Program-made: the position numbers and the translations under genes
Part shown: positions 17,967 through 26,075 of the stretch, piece after piece
Layout: every line of letters starts with the position of its first letter
Numbering within the stretch: the first letter of the stretch is position 1
The notes under the pieces: generated by a model
Seen by the model: only the letters and a program-made list of their open reading frames with translations
Database searches by the model: none
Told to the model about the DNA's origin: nothing
Assembly (NCBI GenBank): GCA_031292525.1
Contig: JARLGY010000019.1
Location: 248,001 to 312,000, forward strand
Length of the DNA: 64,000 bases
Origin: Flavipsychrobacter sp.
Lineage (GTDB): Bacteria > Bacteroidota > Bacteroidia > Chitinophagales > Chitinophagaceae
Reading direction: 5' to 3'

Positions 17967-18144
17967 TCATAGTTTATGAAAACGGAGACTTGAAAATTTC
18001 ACAACAGTTACGGCCTCGAATAAATCCTTTGCAAGAGAGGCTGCAAGGGTACTAAGTCTAATGCCGCCCTGGACGCCTGGCTCTATCAATGGTAAACCTG
18101 TAAAGGTATATTTTACCCTTCTAATCGTTTTTTCGTTACTCTAA
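17967..18144 (+). pseudogene. Second TonB_C-like remnant
   Basis: Directly after the first remnant comes FIVYENGDLKIS in one frame, then TTVTASNKSFAREAARVLSL, MPPWTPGSINGKPVKVYFTL in another frame, ending at the TAA at 18142-18144. The closing MPPWTPG...GKPVKVYF block matches the end of TonB C-terminal domains and repeats the block in the preceding remnant. This indicates either a two-domain ancestor or tandem duplication followed by decay. Confidence 0.65.
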
Positions 18145-18197
18145 ATAGCAATACAATTTCCATTTCAGTGCCTTTACCAAATATTTACAATTCCCTC

Positions 18198-18227
18198 TTG
18201 CATAAAACAAGCATTTTTATAACTTTA
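18198..18227 (+). promoter_or_regulatory. Promoter-like element for the lipoprotein gene
   Basis: TTG at 18198-18200 is followed after 19 nt by TAACTTTA (18220-18227), one base off the TAnnTTTG consensus. The predicted transcript would start about 25 nt before the ATG at 18258. Confidence 0.45.
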
Positions 18228-18257
18228 CGTTTCCTTTAACAATAAAACATATAAGAG

Positions 18258-18620
18258 ATGAAAAAACTATTATTGGGGATACCGGCTATGTGCGCATTAT
18301 TTTTAACGTCTTGCAACAAGAACATAGACGTGCCAAACGGGTATAGTATGAGCGTTATACCATACTACACCGATTATACAAGCATCGATTCTGCACAGGC
18401 ATATATCCGCGCTGATACATCTTCCGACCTAACCATTCCTTGGACCAAGACACTACCATTGTACTCTGCTGGTGGGGTTTTAAGTGCAACTTTTTACAAT
18501 CTGCAACCAGGCATGTACAAAGTGTACATGACAGGCAAATCCAACACCGGCAAGTTTGTATCTGGCACTACTGTGGTCAATCTCATTTATAATAATGACG
18601 TTAATGTCGTTCTACGATAG
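18258..18620 (+). CDS. Small lipoprotein of unknown function
   Basis: The 120-residue protein begins MKKLLLGIPAMCALFLTSCN, a signal peptide with a lipobox (L-T-S-C), so it should be lipidated by Lgt. The mature part reads as a small beta-rich domain (GGVLSATFYNLQPGMYKVYM, GKFVSGTTVVNLIY), reminiscent of a carboxypeptidase-regulatory or fibronectin-like sandwich, but no family is recognised. It is a single gene with its own promoter-like element and an intrinsic terminator at 18641-18673. Confidence 0.8.
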   Translation: MKKLLLGIPAMCALFLTSCNKNIDVPNGYSMSVIPYYTDYTSIDSAQAYIRADTSSDLTIPWTKTLPLYSAGGVLSATFYNLQPGMYKVYMTGKSNTGKFVSGTTVVNLIYNNDVNVVLR

Positions 18621-18640
18621 TTGAACTTTTTTAGTTTAGA

Positions 18641-18673
18641 AAAGCCCCTAATCTTCCGGTTAGGGGCTTTTTA
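18641..18673 (+). terminator. Intrinsic terminator after the 18258 lipoprotein gene
   Basis: AAGCCCCTAA and TTAGGGGCTT form a GC-rich 10-bp stem around TCTTCCGG, followed by TTTAACTTTT. Confidence 0.85.
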
Positions 18674-18729
18674 ACTTTTATGCATCGTATGCGGTATTAT
18701 TCTTGCAGTACCATACAAAATGCCTTTTT

Positions 18730-19200
18730 ATGAAACGTACTAACCGCTTGCCAATTTTCTTATTGATCTTATTAATATATATCGCTGTATGTTCTGCTCT
18801 TCCTGTCCATGCTCAGGATAATAGCATGAAAAAGGAGATCCTAATCTATATTAACCAGCATCGTAAAGACATGGGATTGCAGCCTCTAAAAACCAATTCC
18901 ATAATTGAAGATGAAGCCCTTACACATAGCAACAATATGGCTAAAGGCAGAGTGCCCTTTGGTCACGATGGGTTTGATGACCGTATGGGGCGTATCATGA
19001 AGCAGATTAAACCATCGCACGCAGCAGCAGAAAACGTAGCTGAGGGTGCTAAAACCGCCCGCGAAGTAGTAGATATATGGCTGCATAGCCCTGGCCACCG
19101 TAAAAACATTGAGGGCAATTATACCCTTACGGGCATTGGTATCGCCGCAGACAGAAATGGCAAACTTTTCTTCACCCAGATATTCATACTGAACAAATAA
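18730..19200 (+). CDS. CAP (SCP/PR-1) domain exported protein
   Basis: After a signal peptide (MKRTNRLPIFLLILLIYIAV...VHAQ) comes one CAP domain. It shows INQHRKDMGLQPLKTN, ALTHSNNMAKGRVPFGHDGF, AAENVAEGAKTAREVVDIWL and HSPGHRKNIEGNYTLTGIGI. The CAP signature residues are present: His in THSNNM and GHDGF, Glu in AAENVA, and the HSPGHRKNI box. Bacterial CAP proteins are secreted and often of unknown activity. The frame extends nine codons further upstream, but the ATG at 18730 gives a proper signal peptide. Domain about residues 35-155. Confidence 0.9.
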   Translation: MKRTNRLPIFLLILLIYIAVCSALPVHAQDNSMKKEILIYINQHRKDMGLQPLKTNSIIEDEALTHSNNMAKGRVPFGHDGFDDRMGRIMKQIKPSHAAAENVAEGAKTAREVVDIWLHSPGHRKNIEGNYTLTGIGIAADRNGKLFFTQIFILNK

Positions 19201-19207
19201 AATTTTG

Positions 19208-20038
19208 CTAATTATCCAACCTTATTTCCATAAGTTTCGGCCAGTACTTACCAGTCACAAATATCCGGTTCGTCCCTGCATCATAAGCAATACCATTCAG
19301 CACCTCTGGCCCTCTGTGCATCAACGGATTTATGGGCGGTATTCCCGTCTTTGCGCGTAGGTCGCTGAGGTCAGCTCGGGCTACCACCTTTCCTGTAGCA
19401 GTATCTATCTTTAGTATCAGGTCGGTCTGCCACTGGTTGGCGTATAAACTCCCTTTTATAAGTTCCAGCTCATTTATATAATTCACCGGGCCGTGTTCGT
19501 CCGTCACAGTAAGTTTCTTCACCTCTTGCCAGGTGTTTGCATCCATATAGTGTATTACGCTAGTACCGTCGCTATATATCAGATATTTAGCATCGTGTGT
19601 CATACCCCATCCTTCTCCTGTGTTGTAGCTAAATTGCCCTGTCAGTTTCAGGTTGGTCATATTGTATATAAAGCCGGTCGCTTCTTTATAGGTCAGTTGG
19701 TACAGCTTACCATTCAACAATGTTAGCCCTTCGCCAAAGTATTTCTTTTCTAAGAGCGTCTTCTGCAATACTCTCCCGGTTTTCAGGTCCGTTTTGCGTA
19801 CATCCGATGCCCCATATTGCCCAGCACTTTCATAAAAACATCCGTCTACATACTCCAGGCCTTCAGTAAAACTTGCCGAGTCATGTGGGTATATATTAAT
19901 CAGTTGATAATCGATCACTTGGGGTAAACTTACGGCATCGTTATTTGAAGTAATAGTTTTATCTTCATGAGTCGCGGTGTTACACCCTACAGATAAAGTA
20001 TAGAGTCCAGCCAACAATAAAAGGATTGTGCGTTTCAT
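19208..20038 (-). CDS. Glutaminyl-peptide cyclotransferase (beta-propeller type), lipoprotein
   Basis: The enzyme converts N-terminal glutamine to pyroglutamate. It matches the plant/bacterial-type glutamine cyclotransferase: FTEGLEYVDGCFYESAGQYG, then KKYFGEGLTLLNGKLYQLTY, YNTGEGWGMTHDAKYLIYSD, INELELIKGSLYANQWQTDL and LNGIAYDAGTNRIFVTGKYW. The start MKRTILLLLAGLYTLSVGC gives a lipobox cysteine, so the enzyme is probably membrane-anchored. A TTG seven codons upstream is not needed. Such enzymes may protect exported proteins; several T9SS cargoes here begin with Gln after cleavage. Confidence 0.88.
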   Translation of the reverse strand: MKRTILLLLAGLYTLSVGCNTATHEDKTITSNNDAVSLPQVIDYQLINIYPHDSASFTEGLEYVDGCFYESAGQYGASDVRKTDLKTGRVLQKTLLEKKYFGEGLTLLNGKLYQLTYKEATGFIYNMTNLKLTGQFSYNTGEGWGMTHDAKYLIYSDGTSVIHYMDANTWQEVKKLTVTDEHGPVNYINELELIKGSLYANQWQTDLILKIDTATGKVVARADLSDLRAKTGIPPINPLMHRGPEVLNGIAYDAGTNRIFVTGKYWPKLMEIRLDN

Positions 20039-20099
20039 ATTTAGGTTTAGCAATTGCAAGTAACCACTAAAAACGCACTAAATAAAGTCCAGCGCCGCA

Positions 20100-21371
20100 T
20101 CAATAACCATATTTTTCTTTCCAGCATCTCCTCAGGTATTCTCTTAAGCGGTCCTCTGCGGCATTATGTGCAGGGTCATAAAATTTGGTGCCTTTTATTT
20201 CTTCAGGCAGGTACTCCTGGTCCACAAAATTCCCATCAAAGTCATGGGCATACTTATAGCCTTTGCCGTAATCCAGTTTTTTCATAAGCCCGGTAGGGGC
20301 ATTTCGTATAGGTAATGGTACTGATAAATCTCCTGTTTTGCTTACCAGGCTCTGAGCGGCGTTTATTGCCATATACGCTGCATTGCTTTTTGGCGATGAA
20401 GCAAGGTAGGTAACTGTCTGCGATAGTATAATACGACACTCCGGATAGCCTATCATTTCCACTGCCTGGAAGCAACTTGTAGCTAATAACAATGCATTCG
20501 GGTTGGCATTCCCTATATCCTCGCTGGCAAGTATCAGCATACGTCGCGCAATAAATTTAGGGTCTTCCCCACCGGCTATCATCCTGGCAAGCCAATATAC
20601 CGCGCCATTGGGATCGCTACCTCTTATAGATTTAATAAATGCCGATATGATATCATAATGCTGTTCCCCGCTTTTGTCGTACAATGCAGCTTTGGTTTGC
20701 ACCACATCTTGCACCAGGTCATTAGTAATATTTTTTTCACCCTTTGGCAATGATGACACAACCAATTCCAGCAAGTTAAGCAACTTGCGTGCATCGCCAC
20801 CACTAAGCTGCAGCAAGGCTTCCCACTCTTTAATAATTACATTTTTCTCTCTCAGCCACTCATCTTTCTCCATAGCATGATGTACCAGCGCCATCAGGTG
20901 ATCCTCTGTTAGGGGTTTTAGAATATATACCTGGCATCTGCTCAGCAAGGCCCCTATCACTTCAAAAGATGGATTTTCTGTAGTAGCACCAATCAGTGTT
21001 ATAATTCCTTTTTCAACAGCCCCCAGCAGGCTATCTTGCTGTGCTTTATTAAACCTGTGTATTTCATCTATAAACAATAAAGCATGCCCCGCCTTGCGGG
21101 CCGTTTCTATTATGGCACGCACTTCCTTTACACCGCTATCTATAGCGCTCAAAGTAAAAATGGGTATAGATAGGGCATGTGCTATTATCTGGGCTAGGGT
21201 GGTCTTGCCAACACCCGGCGGCCCCCAGAAAATAATGCTATGCGCCTTATGGCTTTGTATCATTTGCTCCAGCACTTTTCCGGGCCCTACCAGGTGCTCC
21301 TGTCCTATAAATTCTTCCAGCGTATGGGGTCGCATGCGCTCTGCCAACGGTATATGTGATGATGCAGGCAT
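20100..21371 (-). CDS. rarA: Replication-associated recombination protein A (RarA/MgsA), AAA+ ATPase
   Basis: This 423-residue AAA+ protein is related to clamp-loader and RuvB ATPases and acts at stalled forks. It shows LAERMRPHTLEEFIGQEHLV, Walker A GPPGVGKTT, Walker B LLFIDEIHRFNKAQQD, sensor GATTENPSFEVIGALLSRCQ and the RarA-specific region IIAGGEDPKFIARRMLILAS, then ASEDIGNANPNAL. Length is typical (about 430-450). It is divergent from the thioredoxin-like gene. Confidence 0.95.
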   Translation of the reverse strand: MPASSHIPLAERMRPHTLEEFIGQEHLVGPGKVLEQMIQSHKAHSIIFWGPPGVGKTTLAQIIAHALSIPIFTLSAIDSGVKEVRAIIETARKAGHALLFIDEIHRFNKAQQDSLLGAVEKGIITLIGATTENPSFEVIGALLSRCQVYILKPLTEDHLMALVHHAMEKDEWLREKNVIIKEWEALLQLSGGDARKLLNLLELVVSSLPKGEKNITNDLVQDVVQTKAALYDKSGEQHYDIISAFIKSIRGSDPNGAVYWLARMIAGGEDPKFIARRMLILASEDIGNANPNALLLATSCFQAVEMIGYPECRIILSQTVTYLASSPKSNAAYMAINAAQSLVSKTGDLSVPLPIRNAPTGLMKKLDYGKGYKYAHDFDGNFVDQEYLPEEIKGTKFYDPAHNAAEDRLREYLRRCWKEKYGY

Positions 21372-21376
21372 TGTTC

Positions 21377-21384
21377 TATATTTG
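21377..21384 (+). promoter_or_regulatory. -7 element (TATATTTG) before the thioredoxin-like pair
   Basis: An exact match to TAnnTTTG lies 27 nt before the ATG at 21411. No convincing TTG lies at the right distance, so the promoter call is moderate. Confidence 0.4.
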
Positions 21385-21410
21385 TAACACTTAAATTCCT
21401 AATTTAGCTT

Positions 21411-22025
21411 ATGCTACGCAAATTACTTATCATTGGCTGCCTTTTTAGCACACATCTTGCATTTGCCCAAAAGACAGTTCCTAATGCCAAATCACCATTC
21501 CAGAAGGCCGAATCAGCTGATGTTCCGGAACAAGCAATTGGAGCTCCGTTACCTCCGTTTATACTCATTAAAATGCCTAAGCATGTTGCCGGAAAAACAC
21601 ACAGTAAACAGAAAAAACATAGTCCCGAAGGTACCGAAACTCTTGCACTCGCACCACCTAAACTCATTACCAATAAGGACGTAAAATACGATGCCAACTT
21701 GTTCATGATGTTCTTCAACCCTACTTGTGGCCATTGTGAGGATATGACGGAGTTACTGGAAAAACACATCCAGTTATTCAATAAAACTAAAATTGTAATG
21801 GTAGCCTCTCCTAATGCACGCCCATACATGCCAGAATTTGAAAAAGGTTATAACACGGACCAATATTCCACTCTTATTGTGGGTACAGATAGCCTTAATC
21901 TTATTGGCAAATTGTTTTTATATCACTCATTACCTCAGATCAATATTTATGATAAAAACAGGAAATTGCTAAAAGTGTTTAGCGGCGACACCCCGCTCGA
22001 TTCTTTAAAACCATACATACAATAA
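21411..22025 (+). CDS. Exported thioredoxin-fold protein with CGHC motif (copy 1)
   Basis: This 204-residue protein has a signal peptide ending at AFAQ (about residue 20). It has a conserved linker EQAIGAPLPPFILIKM and a thioredoxin-like domain with the redox motif in MMFFNPTCGHCEDMTELLEK. CGHC is the active site of protein disulfide isomerase, so a periplasmic thiol-disulfide role is likely. The C-terminal half (NLIGKLFLYHSLPQINIYDK, LLKVFSGDTPLDSLKPYIQ) includes the cis-proline (LPQI). The next gene is a close paralogue 49 nt downstream. It differs from ResA/TlpA proteins by the short Pro-rich N-terminal segment. Confidence 0.82.
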   Translation: MLRKLLIIGCLFSTHLAFAQKTVPNAKSPFQKAESADVPEQAIGAPLPPFILIKMPKHVAGKTHSKQKKHSPEGTETLALAPPKLITNKDVKYDANLFMMFFNPTCGHCEDMTELLEKHIQLFNKTKIVMVASPNARPYMPEFEKGYNTDQYSTLIVGTDSLNLIGKLFLYHSLPQINIYDKNRKLLKVFSGDTPLDSLKPYIQ

Positions 22026-22074
22026 GCATTAACATTAACCCTTGTCCAATCACCAATAACCTAGCTACTCAAGT

Positions 22075-22662
22075 ATGTTTCGTAATCTCATTATTATCTG
22101 CTGTCTTCTCATTAGTCGCCAAGCATTTGCTCAAAATGCAAATGCTAACGTTTCTATACCACCCAAATCCATCAAACCATCACCATATTTCGTCCCCGAG
22201 CAGGCTATAGGTGCTCCATTGCCTCCATTCCTTCTAGTTTCAATGACGCAACCTGTCGTTTCGGGCAACACAGTAACCATTAATACGAAACCTTCCAGTT
22301 ATACTACCAATAAAGATGTTCAATACGATGCCAATCTCTTTGTTATGTTTTTTAATCCCAATTGCGGCCATTGTGAGAATATGACCATGCTGCTTGAACA
22401 AAACAGCTCGTTGTTTAAGAAAACAAAAGTTTTATTGGTTGCTGCTCCTAATCAGCGCCCACTTGTGCCAAACTTTCTAAAAGACTACAACATTAGCCAA
22501 TACCCATCTCTTGTTGTAGGCTTAGACAGCCTTAACCTCATTGGCAAATTATTCCTCTACAAATCTCTTCCGCAGATAAATATTTACGACAAAGAACGTA
22601 AGCTGCTCAAAGTTTTCAGTGGCGACACTCCAATAGATTCGTTGAAGCCATACATACAATAA
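22075..22662 (+). CDS. Exported thioredoxin-fold protein with CGHC motif (copy 2)
   Basis: This 195-residue paralogue of the preceding gene shares the signal peptide layout (RQAFAQ), the EQAIGAPLPPFLLVSM linker, VMFFNPNCGHCENMTMLLEQ and the near-identical C-terminal part from DSLNLIGKLFLY to DSLKPYIQ. The variable segment lies between the linker and NKDVQYDANLF. Tandem duplication is evident. Both copies keep CGHC and the cis-Pro, so both should be active. The function, partner and redox donor are not known; no DsbD-like gene lies nearby. Confidence 0.82.
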   Translation: MFRNLIIICCLLISRQAFAQNANANVSIPPKSIKPSPYFVPEQAIGAPLPPFLLVSMTQPVVSGNTVTINTKPSSYTTNKDVQYDANLFVMFFNPNCGHCENMTMLLEQNSSLFKKTKVLLVAAPNQRPLVPNFLKDYNISQYPSLVVGLDSLNLIGKLFLYKSLPQINIYDKERKLLKVFSGDTPIDSLKPYIQ

Positions 22663-22774
22663 TTTATTGCAGGATTGCAGGCAGCAATCTTTTGGGTGAT
22701 AAAAGATAAAAGCGGAATATCTTAAATGTTTAGTCGTGTTTTTAATTATTTTGTCGTGCAAATTTCACTGCACT

Positions 22775-24292
22775 ATGAAATACATTATTGCCCTCTTAAT
22801 TTTACTTTCTCCAGTTCTAACCTTTGCTCAGGATTTCTCCTTCAGTTATTCAACTATTGAAGCCGGTACCAATTTGCAAAACGATAGCCCTATAAAGGCT
22901 ATTGAATTCAGTTTCCCTTATGATGTATATAGGTACGATCTCGACCCTGTAAAAAATGAATTGTTTATTCTTCTAAGAAAAGTAAAAGGAGTTAACTATA
23001 AGGATGAGGGTTACTTCGCGCTGATCGACTTGAATACTAACAAAGTGAAATGGTCAAGGAGAACAACTTGGTTTGATTTTGTTTCCACAAAAGGGTATTA
23101 CCAGGTTAAAACCTTTGAAAAGATCTACTGCTATAATAAAGAGAATGATAGCTTGATATGGACAAGGAACAATGACATGGCCTATCTTGACCCGGAAAGC
23201 TATACTTATTTCAGGTATAGCAGAGTTATTAGCATAGATCCTGCAACCGGTGAAGAAAGGTGGAAAAAGAAGAGACAAATCGATTTGGTAAGCGGCGTGG
23301 AGGAATTAATGTATCTCAACGATTCTATTTTACTTGTAGCATTACAAGGAATACACACAATAAATATCAATGACGGCAGCGGCTGGAATTACAAATTAAA
23401 AACATCAAAAAATAATTATGGCCTCATGATTGCTTCTGGATTGCTCGGAGTTGTTACTGGTGGCGCCATCAATGGAATTTCATCTGCGGCATTTACTGGC
23501 CCACAGGTTAAAACAGGAATGAGTTCTGGCATGATGCTGGACGGTGATAGTATTTATTTCGCGTCTCGTAATGAGTTGGTTTGCCTGAACACAAAAGGTA
23601 AAAAAGTATGGGGTGTAAACTACGGCGAAGACGCTACATTGGGTAGCCCCATGCTATTCAATATGGGCGATAATATAGTCATTATGAACAGGGGCTTTGC
23701 ATATCGGGATGGTAACGAAGTACAGGCCGACGCACCTTTTATTGCTGCTTACAATAAAATTACAGGTGCTCAGGTATATCAAATAAACTTTGATAATAAA
23801 GAAAGAGTCAGAAGCTTTTACCTGAACAATGATACCTTGTTCCTCTGCTTAAAACATAGTCTCGCGACATACACTATAACCACAGGTTCAAAAATAGCTA
23901 CTATTGAGAAGGACCAGTCAGAGATAGCTAATACCGTTGGCCAGATTACGCCAGATGACTATTATGCACAAGCTGCGGATAGCAATTTTTATAATTTGGC
24001 CCAATTATATCCCTATCACTTCTTTATAGAGAGCGATAATGATATCTACAATATAACTCCTGACCTTACCGGCAAACAATTACTGAAAAAGAGTGACCTC
24101 TGGAAAAACACGGGAGCCTATGGCCCTTACACCTACCTTCAAAATTCTGCCGCTGATAAAAGCATTGTTTTATACAATAATAAAAAAATAGCCAACATCA
24201 CACTTGGCGCTGATCCCCTGGCATCTAACAACAGCATATTTTATTCTAAAGATAACCAGCTTGTTATCGTCGATGTGTCTGGGTTTAAATAA
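22775..24292 (+). CDS. Exported PQQ-like beta-propeller protein of unknown function
   Basis: Starting at MKYIIALLILLSPVLTFAQ (signal peptide), the 505-residue protein shows repeated blades with a W/Y-rich beta pattern typical of PQQ-like/WD-type propellers: FALIDLNTNKVKWSRRTTWF, NDSLIWTRNNDM, IDPATGEERWKKKRQ, LVCLNTKGKKVWGVNYG, IAAYNKITGAQVYQIN. A hydrophobic glycine/alanine stretch (GLLGVVTGGAINGISSAAFT, about residue 220-240) interrupts the propeller. No quinone-binding enzyme motif is seen, so it is a structural or binding propeller. It follows the thioredoxin-like pair on the same strand, 112 nt downstream. Confidence 0.75.
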   Translation: MKYIIALLILLSPVLTFAQDFSFSYSTIEAGTNLQNDSPIKAIEFSFPYDVYRYDLDPVKNELFILLRKVKGVNYKDEGYFALIDLNTNKVKWSRRTTWFDFVSTKGYYQVKTFEKIYCYNKENDSLIWTRNNDMAYLDPESYTYFRYSRVISIDPATGEERWKKKRQIDLVSGVEELMYLNDSILLVALQGIHTININDGSGWNYKLKTSKNNYGLMIASGLLGVVTGGAINGISSAAFTGPQVKTGMSSGMMLDGDSIYFASRNELVCLNTKGKKVWGVNYGEDATLGSPMLFNMGDNIVIMNRGFAYRDGNEVQADAPFIAAYNKITGAQVYQINFDNKERVRSFYLNNDTLFLCLKHSLATYTITTGSKIATIEKDQSEIANTVGQITPDDYYAQAADSNFYNLAQLYPYHFFIESDNDIYNITPDLTGKQLLKKSDLWKNTGAYGPYTYLQNSAADKSIVLYNNKKIANITLGADPLASNNSIFYSKDNQLVIVDVSGFK

Positions 24293-24477
24293 TTCACCAA
24301 TTTATCATTACCCCTTTCGTTGGTATTGGAACTTTATTAAGCTTTAACTGCTCACATAACAATATATCCGACTATTTAATACCCTATTCATAATATTCCT
24401 CTATCCTCCAATTCATATAAACTTTTCATTTTACGTTTTATATTCACCAGCTTTGTAAGACCTCAAAAACTTCTGCT

Positions 24478-25995
24478 ATGTCAAACGAAAAAAACAAGAC
24501 GCATAAACTGACCACCGCTTCAGGTAGGCCATATGCGGAAAATGAAAACACAATGAGTGCAGGGCATCGTGGTCCTTTGCTGCTACAGGATTTCATCTTG
24601 CACGAAAAGATGGCGCACTTCAACCGGGAACGCATACCAGAGCGTGTAGTGCACGCAAAAGGTACTGGAGCTTTCGGCACATTCACTGTCACGCACGACA
24701 TATCAAAATACACTAAGGCCAAGATCTTCAATAAAATAGGCAAACAAACTAAACTTCTTCTACGCTTTAGTACCGTGGGTGGCGAAAAAGGCAGTGCCGA
24801 TACCGAAAGAGATCCTCGCGGTTTTGCTATAAAATTCTATACAGAAGATGGCAACTGGGACTTGGTGGGTAACAACACTCCTGTTTTCTTTATAAAGGAC
24901 CCGAAGAAATTTGGCGACTTTATACATACGCAGAAAAGAGATCCGCGCACCAATTGCAAAAGTCCAACCATGATGTGGGATTTCTGGAGCTTAAACCCCG
25001 AAAGCCTGCACCAGGTACTTATATTGATGAGCGACCGCGGCACCCCCCATGGCTACCGACATATGGATGGTTTTGGCAGCCATACCTTCTCCATGATCAA
25101 CGATAAGAATGAATCGGTTTGGGTCAAGTTCCACTTTAAAACGGTACAGGGCATTAAGAATTTTACCAACGATGAAGCTGCGGCAATGAAGGGACAAGAC
25201 CCTGATTTTGCACAACGCGACCTGGTACATGCTATTGATAATAAAGACTTCCCCAAATGGGCCATGAAAATACAGGTCATGACCAAAGACCAGGCGGAGA
25301 AAACACCGTTCAATCCTTTCGACCTGTCAAAAGTTTGGCCGCATGGCGATTTCCCGTTGATAGACGTAGGGACATTGGAACTCAACGAAGTGCCTAAAAA
25401 TTATTTTGCACAAGTAGAACAGTCTGCATTTGCTCCTGCCCATGTAGTAGATGGCATTAGCTACTCACCCGATAAGATGTTGCAGGGCCGCTTGCTTTCA
25501 TACCCCGATGCCCATCGTTATCGCCTGGGTGTCAACTATGAGCAGATACCCGTGAACAAATGCCCATACGCAATAAACAACTACGAACGTGATGGCCATA
25601 TGCGTGTAGATGGTAACGGAGAAGATACACCTAATTACTTCCCAAACAGTTTTGACGAAATATACGCCGATACCAGCTACAAGGAAGCGCCAATGCAGCT
25701 GGATAGCGATATAGCTGACTGGTACGATCGCAACGCTCCTGGCGATGATGATCATTATACACAACCAGGACTCTTGTTCACAAAGGCAATGAACGATTAT
25801 GATCGTCATAACCTGGTAAGCAATATTGTAGGCGCCATGAGTGGTATAGAAGGTCCGAAGAAAGACTTAATTATCAACCGCCAACTTTGCCACTTCTTCC
25901 GTGCCAATGCAAACCTGGGCATGGCTGTAGCCAAAGGCCTGGGCGTAGATATAGACACCATAATGGCTGAAATAAAACATACACAACCAGCCTAG
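24478..25995 (+). CDS. katA: Monofunctional heme catalase (clade 3, small subunit)
   Basis: Catalase breaks down H2O2. This 505-residue protein has the distal His59 in RIPERVVHAKG, the distal Asn in LVGNNTPVFF, RFSTVGGEKGSADTERDPRG, and the proximal heme-ligand Tyr in RLLSYPDAHRYRLG. Length fits small-subunit catalases. It has no signal peptide and is cytoplasmic. It ends at a bidirectional terminator shared with pafA. OxyR or PerR-type control cannot be recognised in the 185-nt leader. A second catalase-related gene begins at the window end. Confidence 0.97.
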   Translation: MSNEKNKTHKLTTASGRPYAENENTMSAGHRGPLLLQDFILHEKMAHFNRERIPERVVHAKGTGAFGTFTVTHDISKYTKAKIFNKIGKQTKLLLRFSTVGGEKGSADTERDPRGFAIKFYTEDGNWDLVGNNTPVFFIKDPKKFGDFIHTQKRDPRTNCKSPTMMWDFWSLNPESLHQVLILMSDRGTPHGYRHMDGFGSHTFSMINDKNESVWVKFHFKTVQGIKNFTNDEAAAMKGQDPDFAQRDLVHAIDNKDFPKWAMKIQVMTKDQAEKTPFNPFDLSKVWPHGDFPLIDVGTLELNEVPKNYFAQVEQSAFAPAHVVDGISYSPDKMLQGRLLSYPDAHRYRLGVNYEQIPVNKCPYAINNYERDGHMRVDGNGEDTPNYFPNSFDEIYADTSYKEAPMQLDSDIADWYDRNAPGDDDHYTQPGLLFTKAMNDYDRHNLVSNIVGAMSGIEGPKKDLIINRQLCHFFRANANLGMAVAKGLGVDIDTIMAEIKHTQPA

Positions 25996-26015
25996 TAAAA
26001 CAATTAGTATTACTT

Positions 26016-26053
26016 ATAAAGGGCCCCGTAATACAAATTACTGGGCCCTTTAT
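26016..26053. terminator. Bidirectional intrinsic terminator between katA and pafA-like gene
   Basis: ATAAAGGGCCC and GGGCCCTTTAT form a perfect 11-bp outer stem, with an inner GTAAT/ATTAC stem. A/T tracts lie on both sides, so it can end both convergent transcripts. Confidence 0.85.
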
Positions 26054-26075
26054 ATATATCGTTGCAGATTTTTTT

